64,000 nt of DNA from Spirosoma linguale DSM 74 (GTDB lineage: Bacteria > Bacteroidota > Bacteroidia > Cytophagales > Spirosomataceae), in NCBI GenBank assembly GCA_000024525.1, contig CP001769.1:1598001-1662000 (forward strand), written 5' to 3'. Made by a program: the position numbers and the translations under genes. How positions within the stretch are numbered: position 1 is the stretch's first letter; every line of letters begins with the position of its first letter. The notes under the pieces were generated by a model that was not told where the DNA came from, did no database searches, and worked only from the letters and a program-made list of their open reading frames with translations. Below are positions 33,137 through 41,952 of the stretch, one piece after another.

Positions 33137-34795
33137 TTATATTTTCCGACCTGTATTAATCACGTTAACTCCGTTGAAGCGGGTGGTTGGGCATCCGTGC
33201 GAAACGGCACTGACCTGCGAAGGTTGTCCTTTACCATCGAAGAACGAACCGAACGTACGGTAATCGTCCTGGTCGCACAGCTGGGAACAGGAGTTCCAGA
33301 ATTCCTGGGTGTTGGACTGGTAAGCCACGTCATCGAGCATGCCAACAATTTCACCATTCTTGATTTCGTAGAAAAGCTGTCCACCAAACTGGAAGTTGTA
33401 CCGCTGCTGGTCAATGGAGTAGGAGCCGCGGCCAATGATGTAAATCCCTTTGTCAACCCCTTTGATCATGTCGGAAACGGACCGTTTCTCAGTACCCGCT
33501 TTGAGCGACACGTTTGGCATCCGCTGGAATTGAACGGAATCCCAGTTGTCGGCATAGCAGCAGCCGTTTGACTCTTTCTCGCCCAGAATGGCCACCTGAT
33601 CGCGGATCGCCTGGTAGTTGACCAGAATACCATCCTTAATCAAATCCCACTGTTTGCAGGGTACGCCTTCGTCGTCGTAGCCAACGGTGCCGAGTGTAAA
33701 GGGCTGCGTTTTATCGGCAACAATGTTGACCAGTTTGCTGCCGTAGTTGAAGGATTTGGTTTTCCACTTGTCGAGGGTGGCGAAACTGGTGCCCGCGTAG
33801 TTGGCTTCGTAACCCAGTACCCGGTCGAGTTCGGTGGGGTGGCCAACGGATTCGTGGATAGTCAGGCCGAGGTGGTTGGGGTCCAGCACAAGGTCATATT
33901 TGCCAGGTTGTACCGTTTTGGCTGTCAATTTTTCCTTGGCTTGTTTGGCGGCCAGGATCGCATCTTCCAGCATATCGTACGAATTCCGATAACCGACGAG
34001 TCCATTGGGTGCTTTGATCTTCTCGGAAGCCAGCCCATCCAGATATTCATAGCCCATGCCCATTGGCGAGCTGAGTGCGTCGCGGGTTTTGAATTTGCCC
34101 ACCGCCCGATCAACGGCCGATACCGTGAACGTTGGCCAGATACGGTGCACATCCTGATCGATGTACGATCCATCCGTTGAGGCAAAGTACTTCTGCTCGT
34201 TTACGAAAAACAGGTTCGATGTAACGAAGGCCGCCCCGTTTTTCATCGCTTCGCCGTTCACGTTCATCAGCAAATCAATTTTTTGTTGAACGGGAATTTC
34301 GAAGGCATTTTTTTTAATGGGCGTTTTCCAGACCACTTCGCCAACCCCTTTTTGAGGTGCCAGCTGAACGGGTTCGGCCTGGAGTTTGGCGTTGGCTTTG
34401 GCGATGGCTACGGCTGTTTCGGCACATTTGGCAATGCCATCGGGTGTTACGTTGCTGGTGGCGGAAAACCCCCAGGTGCCGTTGGCAATTACCCGGATAC
34501 CAACCCCAAAAGACTCGGCATTGGAGATGTTCTGAACCCGATTTTCGCGTGTGAAAACAAACTGTTGAAGATAACGGCCAATACGCACATCGGTGTAGGT
34601 AGCACCTTTACTTTTGGCGGCATTGAGGGCAATATCCGCTAATCGTTTTTTTGCCGCCGTGTCGATGCCTACACCCCGGCCACTTGCCTCAAGTAAATAC
34701 TCCGCCGATACGGAATTGCCGAGGACCGGAACACCAGCCGCTAACAGACTGCCAACACCCAGGCCAGACAATTGAATAAAGTCTCGTCTTTGCAT
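33137..34795 (-). CDS. TldD family zinc protease, copy A (Tat signal)
   Basis: 552 residues from the chosen ATG: MQRRDFIQLSGLGVGSLLAAGVPVLG is a twin-arginine signal; a frame extension of 13 codons upstream would spoil it. The HExxxH site is in TIHESVGHPTELD (about residue 312). Blocks GCCYADNW and SCSQLCDQDDY are conserved with copy B. First gene of the array tldD-A, tldE-A, (GxxExxY), tldD-B, tldE-B, all on the minus strand. The exported TldD and unsignalled TldE would be in different compartments unless TldE is carried along with TldD. Confidence 0.92.
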   Translation of the reverse strand: MQRRDFIQLSGLGVGSLLAAGVPVLGNSVSAEYLLEASGRGVGIDTAAKKRLADIALNAAKSKGATYTDVRIGRYLQQFVFTRENRVQNISNAESFGVGIRVIANGTWGFSATSNVTPDGIAKCAETAVAIAKANAKLQAEPVQLAPQKGVGEVVWKTPIKKNAFEIPVQQKIDLLMNVNGEAMKNGAAFVTSNLFFVNEQKYFASTDGSYIDQDVHRIWPTFTVSAVDRAVGKFKTRDALSSPMGMGYEYLDGLASEKIKAPNGLVGYRNSYDMLEDAILAAKQAKEKLTAKTVQPGKYDLVLDPNHLGLTIHESVGHPTELDRVLGYEANYAGTSFATLDKWKTKSFNYGSKLVNIVADKTQPFTLGTVGYDDEGVPCKQWDLIKDGILVNYQAIRDQVAILGEKESNGCCYADNWDSVQFQRMPNVSLKAGTEKRSVSDMIKGVDKGIYIIGRGSYSIDQQRYNFQFGGQLFYEIKNGEIVGMLDDVAYQSNTQEFWNSCSQLCDQDDYRTFGSFFDGKGQPSQVSAVSHGCPTTRFNGVNVINTGRKI

Positions 34796-35016
34796 GTATA
34801 AAGAGAATGATTGTTGATGGTTGAGCCTACGCAACAGCCCGGAAAAAGCACGAATATGGCTAAAAAAGGCGAACCGATTAATAAAGAAGTTTCATTTTGT
34901 GACGAACGGTAAGTCTATACTCTCTGGAAATCCCCAATATTATTCGGTATAATTGCTTATACACAGTTAATTCCTGTTAGTGGACGAATTAACTAGAAAG
35001 ACCCTCGTTAAAGGTT

Positions 35017-35226
35017 ATGAATCTGCAACAGGCAAATGAGTTTATTCAGGATGTGCTGATTTCCATTCACGCGAATATCCGTGATCTGGAAGAGAAGAAA
35101 GCTTTTGCGGACGCTGAGGAGCAGGACTATATCGATGGGCGACTATTTAGTTACCTGGAAATCCTGGCCATCTTACGGGCCTCGGCTCGTGACACCGATA
35201 TTGACCCAAAGTCGATTGGCTTGTAA
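35017..35226 (+). CDS. Small acidic helical protein
   Basis: 69 residues: MNLQQANEFIQDVLISIHANIRDLEEKK and a helical remainder (DGRLFSYLEILAILRASA). No known family. TTAAAGG lies shortly before the ATG. It stands alone between two minus-strand genes. Plausible as a real small cytoplasmic protein because of its even codon use and helix pattern. Confidence 0.5.
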   Translation: MNLQQANEFIQDVLISIHANIRDLEEKKAFADAEEQDYIDGRLFSYLEILAILRASARDTDIDPKSIGL

Positions 35227-35251
35227 TCGGGGAAGACTGGATGAATGTCGA

Positions 35252-35662
35252 TTATAGACGAATCAGGGTTCTTGTGGCAGTAGCTGGCTGATTGAAGCCT
35301 AGTTCAAAGAAGTTTTCTAGCTGTAATTGATTGTCTTGCAGTTCGATTTTATACGATGAGCGTTGTGTTGAACTGGAAAACAGACTGACGACCAGGATGC
35401 TGTTGTTCTGTACATCATAACCGTAGTAACCGCTACCCAGGCTAGGTACGAGCGAACCCTCCGCATTAATTACTCTGCTACGATTGACCAGAATGGTCTT
35501 AGGCAATGGCTTGCCTGTACGGTCGAGGTTGAAAATCAATGTATCCCTGCGACCTGTTTTTTCGACCCATACACCAGTCAACGTATCGGGTGAAATCGTT
35601 TCTGCTTTTTGGCAGGCTACCAAGCTAACGATCAGGGGTATCAAGAGTATGTAAGGCCGCAT
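35252..35662 (-). CDS. Small lipoprotein
   Basis: 136 residues. MRPYILLIPLIVSLVAC is a lipoprotein signal with lipobox LVA-C at residue 17. The mature part begins QKAETISPDTLTGVWVEKTGRRDTLIFN, similar to lipocalin-like small lipoproteins of Bacteroidota, with beta-strand alternation to the end. Function unknown. Located between the ATP-grasp gene and the TldD gene without an evident partner. Confidence 0.7.
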   Translation of the reverse strand: MRPYILLIPLIVSLVACQKAETISPDTLTGVWVEKTGRRDTLIFNLDRTGKPLPKTILVNRSRVINAEGSLVPSLGSGYYGYDVQNNSILVVSLFSSSTQRSSYKIELQDNQLQLENFFELGFNQPATATRTLIRL

Positions 35663-35723
35663 AGATAGGCTTTTTCACGAAGGATTCTCTTTAACTGCCA
35701 AGGGTTGGAATACCGCAAAAAAA

Positions 35724-35754
35724 CGCCGTTGCCGGAATAAGTCCAACAACGGCG
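35724..35754 (-). terminator. Rho-independent terminator of the ATP-grasp gene
   Basis: Minus-strand stem CGCCGTTG / CAACGGCG (35754-35747 and 35731-35724) with a 15-base loop, followed directly by TTTTTTT. Lies 18 bases past the stop of the gene at 35772. Confidence 0.85.
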
Positions 35755-35771
35755 AAGACATTAGTTTATCT

Positions 35772-36830
35772 TTATTTTTTTGCTTTCTTCGGCTTCTCCT
35801 TTTTCGACTCCTTCTCCGCTTTAGGCTCTTCTTTTGTTTTCTGTCCCTTCGACGATTTTACTTCGCCAACAGACTCAGCAGGCTGGTGCATTACCGAATT
35901 ACGCACAAACGAACCCCAGGTCAGATTATCCTGTCCTTTTTTCACGCGCTGGGCTCGCTCAATGGCCATGTTGGCAGCTGCTTCAACCACCCACTCGAAG
36001 TTCTCCTGTCCTACTGAGTGAATATCGGCATCGGGGGCGGGATTACAGAAGTCGATGGCAATGGGGATGCCATCACGCACGGCAAACTCAACCGTGTTGA
36101 AATCGTAACCCAGACCGTGGTTGAGTTTCAGCACGTAATCGGTCATGGTTTCCAGCAATTTTTTTCCCGCATCGCCGGTAGTTTTCATTTCGGCTGCATA
36201 ACGCAGGTGGTGCGGATTCCGTGGCTCATAGGGCATGATGCGCACATCTTTCCCGCCAATACAGTAGCAACGGAAGTAGTCGGTAAAGTCAATCGCTTCC
36301 TGATAGAGCATGACCAGTTGGCCAGTTTCGTCGTAAGCTTTAAACATCTGCTCTGGATTATCGACTTTATATACACTCTTCCAACCACCACCGGCATGAG
36401 GCTTCATAAAAGCAGGAAAGCCGATGTGATTAAAAATACCTTCCCAGTTCATATGCTTCAGGTTGCGGAATGAATTATGGTTGGTATCGTCCGGGCGTTC
36501 TTTGGAAGGTAATAGGATGGTTTTGGGAACAGGAACCCCTAATTGAACCGCCAGCGCATTGTTAAAAAACTTCTCGTCGGCACTCCACCAAAATGGGTTA
36601 TTGACTACGGCTGTTCCCGTGAGGGCTGCGTTTTTTAGAAATGCTTTGTAAAAAGGAACATCCTGAGAAATCCGGTCAATAATCACCGCATATTCGGTCG
36701 GTACACTTTGCTCAACCTGATCAATACTGACAAACTCGGCAGGAAACTGGCTTTGTTTTTCATTAACACGGTCGACAAATGCCTGTGGAAAGGTGTTTTC
36801 CTGGCCGAATAAAATTCCTATTCGATTCAT
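35772..36830 (-). CDS. ATP-grasp family protein with Lys/Glu-rich tail
   Basis: 352 residues. ATP-grasp features: GFPAFMKPHAGGGWKSVYK (about 136-154; lysine and glycine loop), LYQEAIDFTDYFRCYCIGGKDVR (about 173-195) and TVEFAVRDGIPIAIDFCNPAPD (about 247-268; the E...D..N metal ligands). The last 40 residues are Lys/Glu-rich (KEEPKAEKESKKEKPKKAKK) and probably unstructured. The family is D-Ala-D-Ala-ligase-like; substrates unknown. The next gene upstream on this strand is an esterase, 650 bases away; the ligase-esterase neighbourhood may be functional. Confidence 0.8.
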   Translation of the reverse strand: MNRIGILFGQENTFPQAFVDRVNEKQSQFPAEFVSIDQVEQSVPTEYAVIIDRISQDVPFYKAFLKNAALTGTAVVNNPFWWSADEKFFNNALAVQLGVPVPKTILLPSKERPDDTNHNSFRNLKHMNWEGIFNHIGFPAFMKPHAGGGWKSVYKVDNPEQMFKAYDETGQLVMLYQEAIDFTDYFRCYCIGGKDVRIMPYEPRNPHHLRYAAEMKTTGDAGKKLLETMTDYVLKLNHGLGYDFNTVEFAVRDGIPIAIDFCNPAPDADIHSVGQENFEWVVEAAANMAIERAQRVKKGQDNLTWGSFVRNSVMHQPAESVGEVKSSKGQKTKEEPKAEKESKKEKPKKAKK

Positions 36831-37172
36831 AAAGCTGATGGTTAATTAGTTGTTTCTGAAAGTAAACTCTACTGGGATGATGTTAGCACAATGAGTTGGC
36901 TCTTTGCCAATCCTGTGCGGGTAAATGTAAGCAAAAAAAAACCGGCTTTATGACCTGGCTCTACGGTTGTTATCCTGTACAAGCGGGCAGTTCACTACCG
37001 TTGTTTCGATAATAGTAATACTCATTTGTAGCTTTAATTGACTTATTAGGTAGTGAAATGAGTACATGAATTGATTACTTAGAAATAATGTACTATCAGG
37101 CTTTAATTTCTTTTTAATGTGTTTTTAATTTATTTTATTTGCTCGCCCTTGAGCCTAACTCCCTAATCAATA
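36831..37172. other. Gene-free stretch
   Basis: 342 bases of A/T-rich sequence without a convincing frame. It holds an A8 run at 36933-36940, followed by ACCGG...CGGTT, which could be a weak hairpin, and presumably the promoters of the ATP-grasp gene and of the small gene at 37173. Nothing else recognised. Confidence 0.6.
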
Positions 37173-37367
37173 ATGAAATACGATTTTAATTCTCCAACCC
37201 CGACTAAGTCGAAAAATGGCAACCTGTTAATAAGTTCAATTAGCATTGCTTTGTTAGCGTTAATGGTTTTTCTGTTTGGGATTAATTTTTTAATCAAATT
37301 CGGAGTGGCGCTTATAGCTGTACTTATGGTTGTTTCTGCCGCACTTTTGGTGAGATCGTTATTCTGA
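37173..37367 (+). CDS. Small membrane protein
   Basis: 64 residues: polar start MKYDFNSPTPTKSKNGN, then hydrophobic stretches at about 19-36 (SSISIALLALMVFLFGI) and 41-61. No family. The ATG context CAATAATGAAATA is A-rich as in many Bacteroidota starts. The opposite strand is open too but gives no membrane pattern. Moderate confidence. Confidence 0.5.
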   Translation: MKYDFNSPTPTKSKNGNLLISSISIALLALMVFLFGINFLIKFGVALIAVLMVVSAALLVRSLF

Positions 37368-37482
37368 CAGTGCATCTTCAAACATCCCGGAGCTATTTAA
37401 AATAGGTTTTACCGATGCTCTGGCCTAGACCAGGAGTGCGTTGTAGTATCAATCCCGCAAGGCCATCTCTAGGTGCGGACGC

Positions 37483-38187
37483 TTAAATCATGCTCAGATA
37501 ACGTGGAAATTGATCTTTCCAGACGGGCCAGTCATGGTTGCCCCAGGGTGTTACGTCGAGTTGGTGGCGGATGTTCTTGCGGCTTAAAATACTCGACATC
37601 TGATAATTATCGTCTTTGCAAAAATCATACTCCGACGTGCCCAGTACAATGTTCATATTGTAGAACTCATTACTTTGAGCATTGGGCATAAAGTCAGGTG
37701 GATTGTTGAAGTATACATTATCATCGTAGTATCCGCTCAGAAACGATCGAATGTTAAACGCTGCGCCCATGGTAAGCAGATGACCTACCTGCTCAGGATG
37801 CCGGAATGCAAAGTTCAACGCATGGTAACCCCCAAAGGAAGCTCCCGATACGCCGATTTTCTGGACGTTGCACTCTCGTTGAATACCCGGAACCAGCTCT
37901 TCGTGTAGAAAACGATCGTATAAAACGTGGTTCCATATCCGGGTGCCGGGGTGCAGGTGCTTGGCATACCAGCTGTCGCGATCAATGCTGTCGATGCAGT
38001 ATAATTTTACTTTTCCCGTTTCAACAAACCATCGGGCAGTTTCCGTTAAACCAAAATCTTTATACTCATAGTAATGGCCCATAGAGGTCGGAAAAAGAAC
38101 CACCGGATAGCCCCAGTTTCCATAAACCAGCATCTCGATATCGCGGCCCAGATGGTGCGAGTACCATTTACGATAATCTTCCTGCAC
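37483..38187 (-). CDS. Esterase family alpha/beta hydrolase
   Basis: 234 residues, no signal peptide. VSGASFGGYHALNFAFRHPE holds the nucleophile elbow G-x-S-x-G (Ser about residue 117); TPWGNHDWPVWKDQFP near the C-terminus supplies the likely catalytic His. Belongs to the esterase D/putative esterase family; the cytoplasmic location and the ATP-grasp neighbour suggest action on a metabolite or peptide ester rather than on polysaccharide. Substrate unknown. Confidence 0.85.
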   Translation of the reverse strand: MQEDYRKWYSHHLGRDIEMLVYGNWGYPVVLFPTSMGHYYEYKDFGLTETARWFVETGKVKLYCIDSIDRDSWYAKHLHPGTRIWNHVLYDRFLHEELVPGIQRECNVQKIGVSGASFGGYHALNFAFRHPEQVGHLLTMGAAFNIRSFLSGYYDDNVYFNNPPDFMPNAQSNEFYNMNIVLGTSEYDFCKDDNYQMSSILSRKNIRHQLDVTPWGNHDWPVWKDQFPRYLSMI

Positions 38188-38332
38188 GATTGTATCTATT
38201 TGTTGAGGAGGTACTAAAATCGGATGAAAATAGACGAAATAGCTGGTACGGACAAAAAATGGCCCGGAATGAGCTGAAAAAATCTCAATTTTGCACCTTG
38301 TGATTTTACTTTTTCTGACTTTTCTGGCGCTT

Positions 38333-39172
38333 ATGGCTGATCATTTACCGGCCTTTAACCGCATCGAACCCGGCATCGTAACGGTTCGGCGCGATGATTC
38401 TCTGCATTCTGTTCCCCTCAATCGAACAGTTCATTTAACGGTTGTTCTGCCACCCGATTATCAGCAGTCGACAGGGGCATACCCTGTTTTGTATCTGAAT
38501 GATGGACAGGATTTGCCGCGCCTGAAAATGACGGCTGTGCTCGATTCGCTGTATCAGCATAACAGCATACAACCGTTCGTTCTTGTTGCCATTCATGCTG
38601 GTGATCGGATTCAGGAGTACGGCACCGCTGCGCAGGCTGATTACCTGCACCGGGGCAGTAAAGCAGGATTGTATACCGATTTTGTCCTGACAGAATTGCT
38701 GCCTTACATCAAAAAACAATACCGGGTAAGTACTGAACCGAGTCAATCGGTATTTGCCGGGTTTTCGCTGGGGGGCTTGTCGGCTTTCGATATCGTGTTT
38801 CATCATCCTGAGCGATTTAGCCGGGCCGGGGTTTTTTCGGGGTCGTTCTGGTGGCGTAGTAAAAGTACAGCTGATGGCTATCGTGATGAGACCGACCGCA
38901 TCATGCACGACCTTGTTCGGAAAGGACGTTATAGCGATCACCTCCGGTTCTGGTTTGAAACCGGTACTGAAGATGAAACCAGCGACCGAAACAATAATGG
39001 GATTATTGATGCTATTGATGATACGATCGACCTTATTAATGAGTTGGTCAGAAAAGGATACGACCGGAGCAAAGACATTCGGTATGTGGAAATAAACGGG
39101 GGGAAGCACGATCAGGACACGTGGAGTGAAATTATGCCTGATTTCCTGACCTGGGCGTTTCCCGGTAAGTAA
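38333..39172 (+). CDS. Esterase family alpha/beta hydrolase
   Basis: About 279 residues from ATG 38333 (MADHLPAFNRIEPGIVTV). Alternative starts are GTG 38300 and TTG 38291; the TTG overlaps a promoter-like CAATTTTG, and the GTG version would give a poor signal peptide. FAGFSLGGLSAFDIVFHHPE carries the G-x-S-x-G nucleophile and NGGKHDQDTW the likely catalytic His. Similar to Fes/EstD-type esterases. It is followed by the GH16 gene after 33 bases on the same strand. Confidence 0.83.
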   Translation: MADHLPAFNRIEPGIVTVRRDDSLHSVPLNRTVHLTVVLPPDYQQSTGAYPVLYLNDGQDLPRLKMTAVLDSLYQHNSIQPFVLVAIHAGDRIQEYGTAAQADYLHRGSKAGLYTDFVLTELLPYIKKQYRVSTEPSQSVFAGFSLGGLSAFDIVFHHPERFSRAGVFSGSFWWRSKSTADGYRDETDRIMHDLVRKGRYSDHLRFWFETGTEDETSDRNNNGIIDAIDDTIDLINELVRKGYDRSKDIRYVEINGGKHDQDTWSEIMPDFLTWAFPGK

Positions 39173-39205
39173 TTGATAGAAGTGAACCCAAATCTACCTG
39201 AACCT

Positions 39206-40030
39206 ATGAAAACGCTGATCGTTATGAAGGTGGTTGCACTGGTTGTGCTGCTTGCCTGTAAAAGTCCCGATGTCTCCTTCCTGGCGGGTACGCCACCTGC
39301 TGCTGGTGTACGCAAACTGGTCTGGTCCGATGAGTTTAATAAATCAGGGTTACCCGACTCAACCAAATGGGGATACGAGGTGGGTGGAAACGGCTGGGGT
39401 AATAACGAACTTCAGTTTTACACAGCCCGGCGTTCAGAAAATGCCCGGGTCGAAAACGGGAAGCTTATCATCGAGGCCCGTAAGGAAGCTTACCAGGGCA
39501 GAAATTACACTTCTGCCCGCTTACTGACGCAGAACAAATCGACCTGGACGTATGGCCGAATTGAAGCCATGGCCAAACTGCCAAAGGGCGTAGGTACGTG
39601 GCCGGCTGTTTGGATGCTCGGTAAAAATATCTCAACTGCGGGCTGGCCTAAAAGTGGCGAAATTGACATAATGGAACACGTTGGATTCGACGAGGGTGTC
39701 ATTCATGGAACGGTTCATACCGAAGCGTACAACCACGGCAAAAAGACGGAGAAAGGAGCGGCTATTACCTTACAGGATGTAACAACTACTTTTCATTTAT
39801 ACGCCATTGAATGGACGGCTGACAAAATTGATTTTTTTGTCGATGACCGGAAGTATTATACCGTTGAAAAATCTGTTTTAGGAAACAGTGAATCGCAGTG
39901 GCCGTTTGAACAACCGTTTTTTCTGATTCTAAACGTAGCCGTTGGCGGTAACTGGGGTGGGCAGAAGGGCGTCGATGAAACGATCTGGCCACAACGTATG
40001 GAAGTCGATTATGTACGGGTGTATCAATAG
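39206..40030 (+). CDS. Glycoside hydrolase family 16 lipoprotein (beta-glucanase type)
   Basis: 274 residues from ATG 39206. MKTLIVMKVVALVVLLAC is a lipoprotein signal with lipobox LLA-C. WSDEFNKSGLPDSTKWGYEVG opens the GH16 domain, and the catalytic motif E-I-D-I-M-E is in SGEIDIMEHVGFDEG (about residues 150-164), followed by HGTVHTEAYNH and a C-terminal VDYVRVYQ. Laminarinase-type endo-beta-1,3-glucanase is the likely activity. A TTG at 39173 would add eleven residues before the signal and is rejected. Confidence 0.93.
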   Translation: MKTLIVMKVVALVVLLACKSPDVSFLAGTPPAAGVRKLVWSDEFNKSGLPDSTKWGYEVGGNGWGNNELQFYTARRSENARVENGKLIIEARKEAYQGRNYTSARLLTQNKSTWTYGRIEAMAKLPKGVGTWPAVWMLGKNISTAGWPKSGEIDIMEHVGFDEGVIHGTVHTEAYNHGKKTEKGAAITLQDVTTTFHLYAIEWTADKIDFFVDDRKYYTVEKSVLGNSESQWPFEQPFFLILNVAVGGNWGGQKGVDETIWPQRMEVDYVRVYQ

Positions 40031-40112
40031 AAATGGGTAGGCTCCTGGTTGACAGTACAATCCGATTGCTTTTTTGTGTAGTTTGAGAGTTCATTCAGCT
40101 CCTTCACACACG

Positions 40113-41828
40113 ATGCATCGACTACTATTTACTATTTTTTGCTGTGCATTTTTAGCAAATGTACACGCCCAAACAACGTTCTCTGTCTCATTTCCGAGCA
40201 CGCAGAGCAAAACGGCTCTCGACGGCCGAGTGTTGCTTATTCTGGCTAAAACCAATAAGCCGGAACCCCGTGAACAAGTAAGCGACGCCGTCGAAACAGC
40301 CCAGCTTTTCGGGGTAGATATAAATGACCTTAAGCCCGGCCAGACTACTATTGTTGATGCCAGCGTTTTTGGTTACCCCAGGCGCAGTCTCAAAGACCTA
40401 CCATCCGGCGACTATTACGTACAGGCAGTCCTGCATAAATACGAGACCTTTGTCCGTAAAGATGGACATACGGTAAAGCTGCCGATGGACAGGGGAGAGG
40501 GCCAGAACTGGCGAACAGCGCCGGGTAATCTATTCAGCAAGCCGCAGCGAATCAGTATAAAAGCTGGTACGAAACAATCATTCGCGGTAGTGATGGATCA
40601 GGTAAACCCACCTTTGGAAGAGCCCAAAGACACCAGGTTTATCAAGCACATTAAAATACAAAGCAAACGCCTGACCGAGTTCTGGGGGCGTCCTATGTAT
40701 CTTGGCGCCCATGTGTTGCTCCCCGCTGGTTTTGACGAACACCCCGAGGCTCGCTACCCAATCTGCATTAATCATGGACACTTTCCCGCCAATTTCGACG
40801 GGTTCAGCGAAACACCGCCCCCCGCCAACATGGATACGACGGACTACGTTGAACGGTTTAAGATCCACGGCTATAAAAAGATAGTGGCTAAGGAAGCGTA
40901 CGACTTTTATAAAAAATGGACCAGTAAGGATTTCCCTCGGATGCTGATTGTCGAAATTCAGCACGCTAATCCGTATTACGATGACTCGTACGCCGTAAAC
41001 TCCGAAAATCTTGGTCCCTATGGCGATGCGATCATGTATGAGTTACTGCCCGAAATAGAAAAACGCTTTCGGGGAATCGGGCAGGGGTGGGCCCGGTTTA
41101 CCTATGGTGGGTCGACGGGTGGCTGGGAGGCCCTGGCAGCACAGGTTTTTTACCCGGATGAGTTTAATGGCTGTTTTGCCGCCTGTCCGGACCCCATTGC
41201 GTTCGATGCGTACACCGTTTTTAATCTGTATAAAGATAAAAATGCTTACTACGCTGAAGGCCCGTTTCGGCGGACGCCCCGCCCTGGTCAGCGAAATTAC
41301 CTTGGGCAGGTGAAAGTAACCCTCGAAGAAACAAACCATCGCGAACTAGCTCTGGGTACTCATTCCCGTTCGGGAGATCAGTTCGATATTTGGGAGGCCG
41401 TTTATTCGCCGGTTGGCCCGGATGGCTATCCGAAGCGAATCTGGGACAAGCTGACGGGCGAAATAGACCCCAAAGTGGCTGCATACTGGCGTGAGCACTA
41501 TGATTTACTCCACATACTCCGTCGCGACTGGAAAACCCTCGGCCCCAAAGTAGCGGGCAAAATTCACATCTACTGTGGCGACATGGACAATTATTACCTC
41601 AACAATGCGGTCTACTTAATGGAAGACTTTCTGAAAAGCGTTCAGAACCCATCTGCCAGCAGCGAAGTCGCCTACGGAGATCGGGCCGAACACTGCTGGA
41701 ATGGCGACCCCACACAGCCGAACTACATTAGCCGACTGCGCTATAACACCCTATACATCGACAAAATCATGAAGCGAATCGAAACATCAGCACCCAAAGG
41801 TGCCGATCTGAAAAGTTGGCGATACTAA
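40113..41828 (+). CDS. Large exported esterase-like alpha/beta hydrolase
   Basis: 571 residues from ATG 40113. Signal peptide MHRLLFTIFCCAFLANVHAQ. An N-terminal beta domain (about 25-190) precedes the hydrolase part. FTYGGSTGGWEALAAQVFYPDEFNG (about 331-355) holds the nucleophile G-G-S-T-G-G, and GDRAEHCWNGDP near residue 535 the likely catalytic His. Probably acts outside the cell or in the periplasm on an ester of plant or microbial polysaccharide, in keeping with the GH16 neighbour; substrate not certain. Confidence 0.78.
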   Translation: MHRLLFTIFCCAFLANVHAQTTFSVSFPSTQSKTALDGRVLLILAKTNKPEPREQVSDAVETAQLFGVDINDLKPGQTTIVDASVFGYPRRSLKDLPSGDYYVQAVLHKYETFVRKDGHTVKLPMDRGEGQNWRTAPGNLFSKPQRISIKAGTKQSFAVVMDQVNPPLEEPKDTRFIKHIKIQSKRLTEFWGRPMYLGAHVLLPAGFDEHPEARYPICINHGHFPANFDGFSETPPPANMDTTDYVERFKIHGYKKIVAKEAYDFYKKWTSKDFPRMLIVEIQHANPYYDDSYAVNSENLGPYGDAIMYELLPEIEKRFRGIGQGWARFTYGGSTGGWEALAAQVFYPDEFNGCFAACPDPIAFDAYTVFNLYKDKNAYYAEGPFRRTPRPGQRNYLGQVKVTLEETNHRELALGTHSRSGDQFDIWEAVYSPVGPDGYPKRIWDKLTGEIDPKVAAYWREHYDLLHILRRDWKTLGPKVAGKIHIYCGDMDNYYLNNAVYLMEDFLKSVQNPSASSEVAYGDRAEHCWNGDPTQPNYISRLRYNTLYIDKIMKRIETSAPKGADLKSWRY

Positions 41829-41835
41829 TTTTAAA

Positions 41836-41952
41836 GGAGTTAGGAGCGAGGAGTTAGAAGTGAGGAGTTGCTGACGCGAAATTAATACTGGCGTCAGCAA
41901 CTCCTCACTTCTAACTCCTCGCTTCTAACTTCTCACTTCTCACTTCTCACTT
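41836..41952. repeat. GGAGTTAGGAG-type inverted repeat (family B) with TCACTTC tandem tail
   Basis: Arms 41836-41877 and 41891-41932 pair at 40 of 42 positions; the tip is GCTGACGC. After the right arm the unit CACTTCT is repeated in tandem to about 41952. This tail enters the 3' end of the acyl-CoA reductase gene and encodes its last residues. A sister element with the same tip is at 54621-54708. Confidence 0.85.

Noticed and set aside
38291..38332. N-terminal extension of the esterase at 38333 by TTG 38291 or GTG 38300
   Set aside because: The TTG lies within a promoter-like CAATTTTG and the extra residues form a poor signal peptide; kept only as an alternative.
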